Shown one piece after another: positions 54,093-64,000 of a stretch of DNA of 64,000 nt. The position numbers were made by a program, and so were the translations under genes. The stretch comes from Elephas maximus indicus (lineage: Eukaryota; Chordata; Mammalia; Proboscidea; Elephantidae), in the NCBI RefSeq assembly GCF_024166365.1, contig NC_064822.1, forward strand, positions 103,970,823 to 104,034,822. Reading direction: 5' to 3'. Every line of letters begins with the position of its first letter. Position 1 is the first letter of the stretch. Below the pieces are notes generated by a model. It was not told where the DNA came from and did not search any database. It worked only from the letters and a program-made list of their open reading frames with translations.

Positions 54093-55320
54093 AAGAATTC
54101 CTAAGGGGCATTCTCAGCTCCATGTGGCCATGAGAATATGTTCATTTTCCAGCAGAATAAATTTATTTTTAATCCTTTTCTTCTCTCTTTTTGCAGCCCC
54201 CACAATCCTAGAAGAGCTCTTTTCTAGGTTTTAAATTACTGCCTAAATTCAAAAACTTCAAATACTGCCATGGAAAGAATTCCATGTGCCTCTTACTAAG
54301 TTTAACTTTCTAGTTAACTAGAAACTGTGAAGTTAGCAAGTCCAGAGCATGGCTCCAGGCTGAGACTTCAGGGAATACGGGGCATTAGCTCAGCTTCCCC
54401 TAGCTACCTAAGGACGATAGCTTCTGATTGGCTGCACTGGCGAGTTCTTTCTTTAAAAGATGTCCTTAGGACAGTATTCAGATTTACAGAGGAAATAAAT
54501 GAAGAGATGGCATGTTACTGGATCTGAGTCATGTAAGAAAGTTTTAATGAAATACATGCCAGTTGTTCAGAGTATACCTTTCTTTAGAGAAATTGTCCTT
54601 GTCTTTCCATTAGTAATTTGCATTGCAGAATAATACCACTATAGATTAATGTATTGAGGGGAAAAATCCTGATTCTGTAACATTCAAGCGCTTCTAGAGA
54701 TTGAACTATTCCAATTTCCTGCACTCGTTAACAGAAAGAAGAAAAAGTTATCTGCTATGTTGAGAGTCAGACTCCTGTGACACGAATTCTCTTCTGGGAA
54801 GACTTTATCTAGGATGTGTCCATCCATAATGGTGAAGCCAAAATATACAGAAACTTCCATAAAAAGCTGGTAATATCTTTCCTGATTCTCTTGTGTTCCC
54901 CTAATTTTTCTTCTTGGAAAGATCTATGTGAGTTTTAGTTCTGCTGTCCATTCTATCCTCAAACCAGAATCCCTGTCACTTCATCATCCATTGAATTCCT
55001 GCTAGAGCTGAGGCTCCTGCTCCACGCATCCCTCTTGCTTGACCTGGAGATGAAAAATTGCTGCTCCTTGGCAGACCATCTCCTCCTCTGCATGGGGTCC
55101 TGATATCTCTCTTCCCTCATCCACCTTAAACACCTCCTCAGAAAGGCCTCTCTTCCCTCCTTGCTTAACACTGGGGACAGGGACATCTTACAGACTGAGT
55201 ATAAATCCTATCATGCTTTTGAATCCCAAAAGATTGCAAAAAACTGAGACCTGGAATGAAATGAGGAGATCAGAGATAGACATTGGACTGTTGGAACTAT
55301 TTCTATCCCTACTTGCCCAG

Positions 55321-55475
55321 ACTCATAGCGACCTTATAGGACAGAGTAGAACTGCCCCATAGAGTTTCGAAGGAGCGCCTGGCGGATTCGAACTGCTGAC
55401 CCTTTGGTTAGCAGCTGTAGCACTTAACAACTATGCGTCGGAATCGACTCGGCGGCACTGGGTTTGGGTTTGGTT
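55321..55475 (+). mobile_element. AfroSINE with 5' inversion (twin-priming pattern)
   Basis: 55431-55475 is a forward AfroSINE 3' end (CGTCGGAATCGACTCGGCGG to GGTTTGGTTT). 55321-55429 is the preceding part of the same SINE in reverse orientation ('actcatagcgaccttataggacagag ... gtagcacttaac'). One target duplication, TACTTGCCCAG, brackets the whole (55310-55320 and 55476-55486). The two parts meet at the 'CTATG.GTC' motif. Unit A and the inverted copy lack the insertion. Its low divergence from consensus suggests it is young. Confidence 0.82.
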
Positions 55476-57125
55476 TACTTGCCCAGAACCCCAGTAAGGG
55501 GAACTGCAGTGAAGATTTTCTCTTCCTCAACAACCCTCAGATCTAGTCACCACTGAGCCAGTGTGAATGGTACGAGGGAGCAGAGGGAGGACAGCTCTGA
55601 GAATAATATCAAGTGGATAAAGTAGACCTTTGGTCCCCTACTGCTTCCAGCATTGATATCCTTCTCCCCAGTCCAGATTCCTCCCCCGTGCACCTAGGGT
55701 CTGAATGTCGTCTCTCAGACACTAGGATCCCTCAAGCCATCTTGTCCAGGCTGACCTTCCACACACACACTTCATTTATTCATTCCATAAATATCTTTAA
55801 GCAATCATTCCAAGTAAGGCACTTTACCAGGCACATAAAGAATCTCTTATTTATAGCAACCTGCTTTCAAGTAGTTGATCCTTTAGGCAAAATCAGATAA
55901 TTAAGATATTAACTCTCTCAGAGTTATTTTTTCTTTGTTTTTTACTGATCCTTAAGCCAGTGAAAGGAATCTGTGATTTTCTGTAATACAGCTGAATAGG
56001 AAAGATGCTTGTTTTAGTGAACCTTCTGAGTGTCATAAAATCATGAACATACCCAATATCCTGCTTTGTCTCTTTGTAGGAGAAAGTCATCAAATTATCA
56101 GGTGTGCCATGGATATCAAGTGTCTGTGTTGGAAACATGGTGAGACAGATGCTTGTCTAAGACCCTTCTGAGATCCTCTGTTTTTCTCCTGTACCCCTCT
56201 CCATCTTTCCTTTAGTCTTGTTCTACTCTCTCCCATGTGTTAAATCTGGCATCAGTCTTTTATACTTCCAGATGAAATGAAGTCAATATCTTCCTTTCTG
56301 AAGAATGACTGGAAGTTGAATTTGTTTTTATGCTTAATTGATACAGGATTTAAACAAAAAACCTGTGGTCATTAAAGAAACCTCAGACATCAGTTCGAGG
56401 TGTTCTTTAAGAGCGATGAGGGAGGGAATGCTCCTTTTTCGTGATACCTCCAAAATTACATGAAAGCATAGCTGCTGCCTTCATCCACAAAAAATGTGGA
56501 TGTAAGGCAGGACAGAAAACTATTTTCCAGAAATGTTATAGTGTTCTTGATACAAGAGCTTAAAGTGCCTGCAGACACTGTGGTCAGGTATCTCTTATGA
56601 GAAGAAGTGGAAGAACAGAAGCAATTTTCAGGATAGCTCTATCCACAAATGCTTTGAAATATTTAAATCTTTGGAGAAAATGGTTTCAATTTATCATTTT
56701 ACTTTGCTTTGTAGTCCCAGGTAAAATGCTTGTTTTCAATGGTATTTATAATTTTATCCTTGTAGGATTCTTGAAAAGAGCTTCTCCATCACTGGATATA
56801 AGTTTAAGTGTCTGCAGGCACACAAAGGTGAACATTGCCCTGTTTGTCCAGGCTCTGGTGTCTAAGGTGGATTTAAGCATTGACTTATGGCTTTGTTAAT
56901 GGGATTAGAATTTAAGTTTTAGTTGATGAGCTCTCACGGGGTCATAGATTGCTCATGAGGCTAGAGGGGCAAGAAACAGGGCTCTCTGAATCAGCAGCAT
57001 AAAAGTTTTATGAGTCCAGAAGGCTATCATGGGATCAGATTGTAGACTGCCAGACAAAAACAGAATACTAGTAAGTTAATATAAAACCATCCAAGCCAGG
57101 CATATAGGACAGTAACTTACTACAC

Positions 57126-57516
57126 TGTTGTTTTGTTAGTTGCCACCGAGTCAGCTCCGACTCATGGCAACCCACGTACAACATAGCAAAACTTTGCCTG
57201 GTTCTGCACCTTCGTCACAATTTTTGGTGTGCTCAAATCTTTTGTTGCAGCCACTGTCTATTTTGAGTGCCTTCCAAGATAGGGGGCTTATCTTCCAGCA
57301 CTATATCAGATAATATTCTGTTTTGATCCATAGAGTTTTCTCTGGCTAATTTTCAAAAATAGATCACCAGGTCTTTCTTCCTAGTCTGTCTTAGTCTGGA
57401 AGCTCCTCTGAACCCTGTCTACCATGGGTGATCCTGCTGGTATTTGAAATACAGATAGCATATCTTCCAGCATCACAGTGACATGCAAGCCACCAGAGTG
57501 CAGCAAACTGACAGAT
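57126..57516 (-). mobile_element. Internally deleted RTE LINE derivative
   Basis: The left part 57126-57270 is the reverse RTE 3' end ('gttagttgccaccgagtcagctccgactcatggcaacc'). The right part 57271-57516 is the RTE 5' end ('gggggcttatcttccagcac', 'cttagtctggaagctcc', 'ccatgggtgatcctgctggtatttgaa') matching 33470-33716. The coding middle is absent. Same design as 9735-10180. Confidence 0.7.
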
Positions 57517-57589
57517 GGCACACATAATACATAGCCCCATATATTAGGGTTCAAAATTATTCTAAATATAGCATCACTACTAACATCAC

Positions 57590-57740
57590 CAGCTGCTGCA
57601 CAGGAGAAAGATGCAGCAGTCTGCTTCCATAAAGATTTACGGCCTTGGAAACCCTGTGGGGCAGCTCTACTCTGTCCTATAGGGTCACTATAAGTTGGAA
57701 TCAACTCGATGGCAATGGATTTGGTTTGGTTTTTTGGTAC
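57590..57740 (+). mobile_element. AfroSINE 3' part
   Basis: Long-variant AfroSINE lacking its head: 'gtctgcttccataaagatttacggccttggaaacc' to 'caactcgatggcaatggatttggtttgg'. Directly followed by another AfroSINE. Confidence 0.75.
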
Positions 57741-57750
57741 TAATGTAACC

Positions 57751-57955
57751 AGAGCCCTGGTAGTACAACAGTTAATAGCCCGACTGCTAACCAAAAGGTT
57801 GGCAGTTCAAACTCATCCAGTGGCTCCACAGTAGAAAGACCTGCCAATCTGTTCCTATAAAGATTACAACCTAGAAAATTCTATGGGGCAGTTCTACCTT
57901 GTGATACGAGGTCACCATGAGTCCAAATTGACTCGACAGCACCAAACGACAACAG
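57751..57955 (+). mobile_element. AfroSINE, long variant
   Basis: AGAGCCCTGGTAGTACAACAG head, 'ctaaccaaaaggttggcagttcaaactc' B-box region, 'gacctgccaatctgttcctataaagattac' middle, and an end 'gactcgacagcaccaaacgacaacag' that resembles the RTE tail more than the usual GGTTTGG ending. Confidence 0.78.
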
Positions 57956-57959
57956 CTAA

Positions 57960-58850
57960 CATAAACTGCCCACCATCCTGGTCCTCTTGGACATATACCT
58001 GAAACTTAGGGCAAGAGGATGTAAGAAAAGGCTAAGTAAAAAACTACAGATTTTTTTTCACTATTATTGTCCTGGCATCCACAGCACAAATGCCAGCAGT
58101 TTCTTGATGTGATAAAAGTACTAGTGGTTTCTACAAAAAATGAGAACACATAAGAGGTTTTGCCGTGACATGAAATAACATGACCTGTGCAGATAATAAC
58201 ATCCTTGAAATTCAGCAGCAGCAGCAGCCCCTGTACATTACGGGTAGGCAGCATGATGACTTTGATAAACAATATCAGCAATACCTCTGCTAGGCATTAG
58301 TGCTATTGGGGCCATTGGAGTGAAAGGTGGGAGTTGTGTTTGGAGTAGTCAAGAAACCTTGTCTGAGGTATACATGAAATGTCATATGGAGGCTTCCAGA
58401 ATAGTCTGAGAAGAATCTGATGGGGTGGGAAGGCAACACAGAATGGGTGGGAACGAAGTCAGAGAATGCTGATTTGTGGTTGTTATTATTATTTAAAACC
58501 CTATTAAATGTGGTCCATGTTCTCGAAGAGCTCAGTCTGAAGGGGAAAACTGAGATACACGTTTAACGTCAAGTTTTAAAAGAAGCAGAATTCAGACTAT
58601 GACATAAAGCAGCTGAGAGCAAGGATCCCATTAATATGAATCCTGTGGTTTTACAGGAGGGAGCATTCAGGACAGGCTAAAGATTTGAGCTGAGGCCAGG
58701 AGGTCCATGAGAGTTCAGATCAGTGGAACAAAAGAGAACATTTGAAGTGGAGAACAATACGAGCAAAGACACAGAAATAAATAGATAAGCCTGGTATCAG
58801 AAGTAACCTGAATGGCTAAAGGTAAGTTAAGGGTAGATGAGGAAAAGCTC
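57960..58850. other. Non-coding stretch, no gene recognised
   Basis: Present in unit C only. Contains a CAG run ('attcagcagcagcagcagcccc', 58210) and old-repeat-like text ('ggagggagcattcaggacaggc', 58658). No open frame with recognisable homology and no match elsewhere in the window. Confidence 0.4.
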
Positions 58851-59472
58851 TAAATGTCAAGGTGGGAAATGTGGTCTTTATTCCTTGGACCAGGCCTAGA
58901 TCCTGGGCTGATAATTAGGGGAAAATGGGATTTAATTTTTCTTCTTCTACTTCTTGCCAACATGGCATTACAAAATCCCCCTGAATATCTGATTTTTCAT
59001 GGGTAAAATAGGGATGATTCCCTGTCCTAGGAATAAGAATTACCTGAGAACTAATGGAGAGAGTGATTGACAAAGTGTTCTATATGCGATAAAGACCTAG
59101 TCAAATTAAATATGCTGTTCATTCAGTAAGGAGCAAGGCCACATAATGACTCTTTCTTCTATTAAAAAATATTTAAAATTATACTTATGATTGCACTGAT
59201 ATGAAGATAAACACAATCCAGGCTGGATTATATTCATATTTTTCTTCTGATCTTAAGAGAAAATATTTTCAGAGGCCCTAAAATAATTGTGAACCCTAGG
59301 CACTATGCCTACTATGCCTAATGAGTAAGCCATGCCTGGTAAGGAGCCCTTGGATAATTCTGAACAAAATAAAAAACAATTATTGGCGAAATCAGGAGAA
59401 AAGAGAAGGATTAGAAAACCACTGCAGATACGCACTAGAATTTTTAAGGATTTCTGAAGGGTGGAAAGAGTC
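58851..59472. other. Mid-upstream part of unit C, colinear with unit A
   Basis: 58860-59120 matches 12860-13120 ('ctacttcttgccaacatggcattacaaaatccccctgaatatctg'). The remaining 350 bp to the AfroSINE have no clear partner. No gene. Confidence 0.5.
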
Positions 59473-59640
59473 CAAACCAAACCCAACCCAAACCCATTGT
59501 TACCAAGTGAATTCCAACTCACAGCAACCCTATAGGACAGGTGAGAACTGTCCCCTAGGGTTTCCAAGGAACGGCTGGTGGATTTGAACTGCCAACCCTT
59601 TGGTTAGCAACCTGAGCACTTAGCTACTGTACTACCAAGG
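59473..59640 (-). mobile_element. AfroSINE, unit C only
   Basis: Reverse AfroSINE ('caaaccaaacccaacccaaacccattgttaccaagtg' ... 'gtactaccaagg'). Target duplication GAAAGAGTC at 59464-59472 and 59644-59652. It lies about 330 bp upstream of the OR3 ATG, just outside the conserved proximal block. Confidence 0.85.
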
Positions 59641-59652
59641 ATAGAAAGAGTC

Positions 59653-59966
59653 AAGTAGAAGCTAAATGCTGTGAATGCGTAAATGATCCAGGAATATTCA
59701 TTCTTCCAGTTACTCCCTATGGAACAGGAATTGTATTGCCTGAATTATGTGGAGACTATGACCAAAGATCGTCAGCTGTCAAAACAGGATAAAAGCTCTT
59801 ACTGAGATACCAATATAGTGGAGCAAACTTGGAATGGTCATGCAGAGTCCAGGCTGAGCAAGGAGGGATATATGAGAAGATTGGGTGATGCCTTGAAGGA
59901 CACAGAAACAATCAGTGGAGAGCTCAACCCCCTTCCTATTTTACTCCAAGGAAATACCCTCTATAA
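59653..59966 (+). promoter_or_regulatory. Conserved proximal upstream block of OR3
   Basis: Matches the blocks before OR1 and OR2: 'ggaatattcattcttccagttactccctatggaac', GGATAAAAGCTC at 59788-59799 (TATA-like, about 178 bp before the ATG), 'gagtccaggctgagcaaggaggga' and the acceptor-like CCTATTTTACTCCAAG ending at 59950. Conservation through three copies of otherwise decaying DNA suggests function; not proven. Confidence 0.4.
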
Positions 59967-60890
59967 ATGGCCTTGAGGAACCACACCACCATCACTGAGT
60001 TTTTTCTCACTGGGCTGTCTACTGATCCCCACATCGAGGCTCTGCTATTCGCGCTTTTCCTGGTGATTTACCTTCTGACCATGATGGGGAACCTGATGAT
60101 GTTGCTGGTGATCAGGGCAGATTCCCACCTCCACACACCCATGTACTTCTTCCTGAGTAATCTGTCATTCCTGGACATCTGTTTCTCTTCTGTTACTGTG
60201 CCCAAGCTGCTGGAGGACCTCCTGTCTGAGAAGAAAACCATCTCAGTAGAGGGTTGCATGGCTCAGGTCTTCTTTGTGTTTATCACTGCAGGTACTGAAG
60301 CCTTCCTGCTCTCGATGATGGCCTATGACCGCTATGCAGCCATCTGCCACCCACTGCTCTATGGCCAGGTGATGAGCAACCAGCTCTGTGTGAGGCTGGT
60401 GTTGACCTCATGGGGCCTGGCCTCTCTCAACTCAGTTGTCATTGTGCTCTTGGCTATTAACCTGGACTTCTGTGAAGCCCAAACTATACACCACTACATC
60501 TGTGAGCTGCCTTCTCTCTTCCCCCTGTCTTGCTCTGATACCTCCATCAATATCAATATCCTGATCTGCTCTATTTTCCTGCATGGGTTTGGAACCTTCC
60601 TTCCAATCTTCATCTCCTATGCCCGTATTATCTCCACCGTCCTGAGCATCAGCTCCACCACAGGCAGAAACAAGGCCTTCTCCACCTGTTCCTCCCACCT
60701 CATTGCAGTGATCCTGTCCTTCGGTTCAGGTTTGGTTCGCTATCTCATGCCCACCTCTGGTTCCTCCCTTGATTTGCTTGCCTCCTTACAGTACAGTGTG
60801 GTCACTCCCATGTTGAATCCACTGATCTACAGCCTAAAGAACAAGGACGTGAAGGCAGCTTTGAAAAGAATGCTAGAGAAATATGTGTAA
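59967..60890 (+). CDS. OR8S1-like: Olfactory receptor, OR8S-like (copy 3)
   Basis: Intact 307-residue odorant receptor beginning MALRNHTTITEFFLTGLSTD, the closest of the three to the remembered human OR8S1 N-terminus. N5-H-T glycosylation site, GN at 41-42, LHTPMYFFLSNLSFLD, MAYDRYAAICHPLLYG at 118-133, loop cysteines 97, 169, 179 and 189, ISYARIIS before TM6, KAFSTCSSHLIAVILSF, PMLNPLIYSLKNKDVK. Ends KYV, with the ancestral stop position shared with copy 1. The region from TM5 on (FGTFLPIFISYARIIST) is nearly the same as copy 2, whereas copy 1 differs there. Start ATG lies 16 bp after the acceptor-like AG. Confidence 0.93.
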   Translation: MALRNHTTITEFFLTGLSTDPHIEALLFALFLVIYLLTMMGNLMMLLVIRADSHLHTPMYFFLSNLSFLDICFSSVTVPKLLEDLLSEKKTISVEGCMAQVFFVFITAGTEAFLLSMMAYDRYAAICHPLLYGQVMSNQLCVRLVLTSWGLASLNSVVIVLLAINLDFCEAQTIHHYICELPSLFPLSCSDTSININILICSIFLHGFGTFLPIFISYARIISTVLSISSTTGRNKAFSTCSSHLIAVILSFGSGLVRYLMPTSGSSLDLLASLQYSVVTPMLNPLIYSLKNKDVKAALKRMLEKYV

Positions 60891-61619
60891 TATTTTAGGT
60901 AGTGAACAATGACACAGAATAATAGAAAATGAGTTTGTGTTGCCAAGTGCTTGAAATAAGGTAGAGTTCTGGCCCATAACTTGAAGGGGAACCAGTACCA
61001 ATAAAAAATAAAAGACACCAAATAATACCTAGTTTTATATCTGTAGATCTATGGTCTATGTTTTCTTTATTCTGCCAACCCTTTCTTTCCAGGACTCAGA
61101 CGTTAGATCTCCTGAATTGATCATTTATATTATCTTTTCACTCATTATTTTTCAAGTTATTGGCCTGCTCTGTTGTGGATTATATCCAATTTATTGTCTC
61201 CCATAGTATTTTGACTATTTTTATTTCTTCCACCAGTTGTTACCTTTATATAATTTTTAGTCTTACGCCTTTATTTATGAATTTCAACTTTAAAAAAAGA
61301 AAATAATATATGTTGACACCTCCCATGGAGAATGATAAATTTATTTTACTTGGACAACCCCCTTCTCCTTCTACTATTAAAAAAAAAAAAAAAAAACTCG
61401 TTTGCTATCTTCTGGGATTTTTGTCCCTGGATATCGTCAAAAAAAAATCATTATTATCTTTACATTATGTGACTTTCGAATCAATTAAATTCTGGCTTTT
61501 AATCATGATTTCTATAGTATTCAGGCATCATTCTCTGCTAAGATTATTCAATACTCGCTGGCATTCTTTTCGCAGCATTTTCCCGTTTTTGCTTCTCCCT
61601 CTCCACAGTGAGGCATAAT
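60891..61619. other. Downstream of OR3, no further gene
   Basis: Only about 60 bp resemble the downstream flank of the other two receptors; then the sequence is unrelated, so the duplicated unit ends here on this side. 'aataaaaaataaaagac' at 61000 could serve as a polyadenylation region. AT-rich with an A-run at 61379-61397. The frame at 61310-61618 has no recognisable homology. Confidence 0.5.
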
Positions 61620-61815
61620 GATTAGATGCATAGTCTCCAGAGCCTGTGTTTGCCTGTGTTCAAACCCATATAAGCTTTATAATACTGCTAAGTTACTTCT
61701 CTGTGCCTCAGTTTCCTGTATATAAAAATGGGAAAATAATAGTATCTACATCATTGGGTTATTGTGGGGATTAAATGAGGTGGTATGTATAGGCACTTAC
61801 AAAACTAATAGCCAC
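61620..61815 (+). mobile_element. MIR SINE
   Basis: Full-core MIR: 'atagtctccagagcctgtgtttgcctgtgttcaaaccc', 'ttacttctctgtgcctcagtttcctgtatataaaaatggg', 'atagtatctacatcattgggttattgtggggattaaatgagg'. Ancient mammalian SINE. Confidence 0.85.
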
Positions 61816-62570
61816 CTTTCGAGTGTTATCTATCATTCATGAGTTCTTTATTTTCTTCTCCTTTTATTTTATTCTTCTTTTATTTTATTGGATTTTACCT
61901 ACTTTTTTTTGAGATATGGACATTATGACATATTCCAAGTCCTTGCATATCTGAGAACTTCCTTATATTGACTCTACATATGAATGAAAACTTGACTAGG
62001 TACAGAATTTGGGGGTCCCATTTTTTTCTTCTGTGTATACTGTATACTGTCATCTGGCATCTAGTGTTCTTCGGGGAAGTAGAAGGACAGCATGGCTTTT
62101 TTGCTACAAGCAAAAGATAAAAAACAAAACAGCACCAAGAGAGCATAAAGGCCGTAAAAAAAAAGTATAAAATTACATCACAGAAAAATATAAAAGTATA
62201 TATATTATAACAATAACAGAAATATTATACAATCATTATTAAAAGGGAAAGGCTTAAGTTTGTGTCAAAAATATATATGTATTTCAAGTGACTTATGAAG
62301 ATTAAAATTTTTTTAAATGTGCAAAGATATAAACTAGAATATGTTCATGTATTATTGTCAGTCAAAATTGAATTCAAAACAAAAAAAAAGACGAAGCATC
62401 TAATACAGCAGCCAAACATAATAGATGCTCAACAAATATTTGCTGGCTGAATGAATACCACTTTCAGATTTTGAAGTCTACAATCCACAATGATGTCTAC
62501 AAGCCACAAAAAAGTTATCGACTGTGAACCTTTACTATTCAATTCGCATAGCATAAAATACTGTAAGAAT
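61816..62570. other. AT-rich intergenic stretch, no gene
   Basis: No recognisable coding sequence. 61905-62110 has L1-like reverse text ('gacatattatgacatattccaagtccttgcatatctgag'). 62420-62455 ('gatgctcaacaaatatttgctggctgaatgaat') is a common ancient-repeat tail. Otherwise nothing. Confidence 0.45.
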
Positions 62571-62572
62571 TA

Positions 62573-63068
62573 CAGGTAGAACAGACTTACAATGGGGTTC
62601 CGTTCTAATGACTTTGTCATAGGTCAGTTCTGACATGTCAAACACCTCTTTTTTTAGTTTTGATTATTATTTCCTTTTATTATCAGTATCTTTATAAATC
62701 TGACCTTTATTTTTTGCAATCAGTTTTCTAGCAATGAATTCAGAGTCATAGCATCTGTGCAGTTCAATTGTCCTATGTCGTTAGAGTTGAGTGTTGCCAG
62801 CTTCCTATCCATTACGACACCCTACACTGACACCGACACAGACCTCATTGTACACCAGGCCATAGGCTACTATACAGCAGTGTCTTGATCAGTAAATCAT
62901 AACATTGAACATCTGTGAATGAACATTCGAGAATAACATCAGCAAATTATTCATCACAACATTGTATGTAATACATATTACTAACAAAAACATGTACTAA
63001 AAAAAAAAAAACAGTCATAAGTGCGGTCTGTCTTAACTTGAATATGTCCTTAAGTTGGGAACTACCTG
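62573..63068. mobile_element. Non-autonomous DNA transposon (Tigger-like)
   Basis: 496 bp with imperfect inverted ends: left CAGGTAGAACAGACTTACAA, right (complement) CAGGTAGTTCCCAACTTAAG, flanked by TA on both sides (62571-62572 and 63069-63070), as expected for the pogo/Tc1-mariner superfamily. Subterminal 'ggggttccgttctaatgactttgtcataggtcagttctgac' is typical of Tigger-related elements as I remember them. No transposase frame. Confidence 0.65.
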
Positions 63069-63196
63069 TAACAAGAAAAATAAATGAATTTCAATAATTG
63101 TGGAAGACTTTTACATACCTTTCATAGTCCTGAACAAAGTAGATAGACGAAAACTAAAGTAATGGCAAGGAGAAACAGGATAATATAGCTAATAAT

Positions 63197-63398
63197 GTTG
63201 TTAGTTGCCAGCGAATCAATTCTGACTCTTCGCAAAGTCATATGTGCGGAGTAGAACTGTTCCCTAAGGTGTTCAAGGCTATGACCTTTCAGAAGCAGAT
63301 CACCAGGCTTATCTCCTAAGGCACTGCTGGGTGGGTTCGAATCGCCAATCTTTCAGGTAGTCAAGCATTTAACCATTTGTTCCACCCAGGAACTCCTT
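63197..63398 (-). mobile_element. AfroSINE, long variant
   Basis: Reverse copy: 'ttgttagttgccagcgaatcaattctgactcttcgc' (RTE-like tail), 'cctttcagaagcagatcaccaggcttat' middle, 'gggttcgaatcgccaatctttcaggtag' B-box side, and 'ccacccaggaactcc' head. Confidence 0.78.
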
Positions 63399-64000
63399 AG
63401 TTAACAACAGTGTTCTAATAAAATGTATCTAATATGTACCCTGTAAACTAATATCTATGGAACATTTAAATAAAAAAGCTTACAGAACCCAAAAAGTAGA
63501 AATACAACAAATAAAATTCTCTCTTCATAAAAAAAAGAAAAAAACTTTTTTTTTTCAAATACATAATAGATGTGCAGAGAATGGATTTTAAAAAGAAACA
63601 AAATCATTTGGAAATTTTAAATATTCTACTAAAAATATCTGCATCAAAGAAGACCTCAAAACTGAAAATGAAAACTAAATATTAAAATAATGAAATACTA
63701 CACATCAAAAATATATGATATGACCAAAACAGATCTGAACTTAACATGCATGGTCTTAAGTACTCATATTACTAAACAGAAAATTTAAAAAATAAATAAT
63801 GAATAAATGATTTTAATTGGCAAGGTCAACAAAATTAATTTAAGAAAAACAGTATGGAAATGTTAAAAGTAAAAATTAATTAATTAAGAAACAGAATAAC
63901 AGAATTGCCAATTGCCAAATAAACCATGTAGTGCAAGATCTGTGCGAGTGAGTGTGTGTGAGGTAATTTCATCTTTCTTTCTCTTCAGCACAGGGATATT
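63399..64000. other. AT-rich end of window, no gene
   Basis: Low-complexity A/T-rich sequence with decayed L1-like wording. No open frame of note, no SINE head. A short GT run ('gtgcgagtgagtgtgtgtgagg') lies near 63940. Confidence 0.4.

Larger units (their letters stand above)
53712..57110. other. Far-upstream part of receptor unit C
   Basis: No gene. Colinear with 10230-12870 of unit A, apart from the L1 3' end at 53878-54092, the rearranged SINE at 55321-55475 and about 300 bp at 55780-56130 with no counterpart in A. The reading frames within it are not conserved between A and C. Confidence 0.6.

Noticed and set aside
58210-58235. CAG run as a possible expanded trinucleotide repeat
   Set aside because: Only about five units and in no recognisable gene.
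1-64000. CRISPR arrays, operons, riboswitches, phage or plasmid features
   Set aside because: None seen. Sequence composition, SINE/LINE content and receptor genes are mammalian; regularly spaced repeats are explained by L1 monomers and telomere-like hexamers.

Overview
This is mammalian nuclear DNA, most likely from an afrotherian (elephant or a close relative such as a sirenian or hyrax). The signature is the density of AfroSINEs (tRNA-derived head beginning GGAGCCCTGGTGGC, tail ending in a 'GAATCGACTCGACGGCA..GGGTTTGGTTT'-like motif) and of RTE-clade LINEs that share that tail. The only intact host protein-coding genes I can support are three single-coding-exon olfactory receptors, all on the + strand, at 13767-14690, 34080-35024 and 59967-60890. 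They are close paralogs and match my memory of the mammalian OR8S subfamily (human OR8S1). No tRNA, rRNA, CRISPR or bacterial-type gene is present.

The window is a local segmental-duplication cluster. Unit A runs from about 10.2 to 19.2 kb, with OR1. Unit B runs from about 33.7 to 40.6 kb, with OR2. Unit C runs from about 53.7 to 60.9 kb, with OR3. A and C share kilobases of upstream sequence. A and B share kilobases of downstream sequence. The far-upstream part expected before OR2 is absent there, but an inverted copy of that segment lies at 41.1-42.95 kb with no receptor attached. A further duplicated block (inverted L1 3' end, an AfroSINE and about 400 bp of flank) occurs at 1-9.6 kb and again at 19.25-20.6 kb.

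Between the units lie transposable elements. There is a fossil ERVL provirus on the minus strand (1245-8973, with matching 5-bp target duplications) carrying two nested MaLR-like solo LTRs, and a second, truncated ERVL (about 46.7-50.1 kb). Two L1 copies lie in tandem; the second is nearly full length (22.9-30.5 kb) and has a tandem-monomer 5' UTR. A nearly complete RTE LINE lies at 30.5-33.7 kb, with several truncated or internally deleted RTE copies elsewhere. There are also many AfroSINEs, short L1 3' ends with clear target-site duplications, two MIRs, one DNA-transposon remnant, and a 1.3-kb tract of degenerate telomere-like TTAGGG repeats (50.5-51.8 kb).

The three receptors keep a conserved proximal upstream block, including a TATA-like GGAYAAAA element and a pyrimidine tract plus AG just before the ATG, so all three look potentially functional. 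The interspersed insertions are present or absent between paralogous copies and therefore record the order of duplication events. All element identifications rest on reading the sequence and on memory of family consensus sequences; no database search was run.
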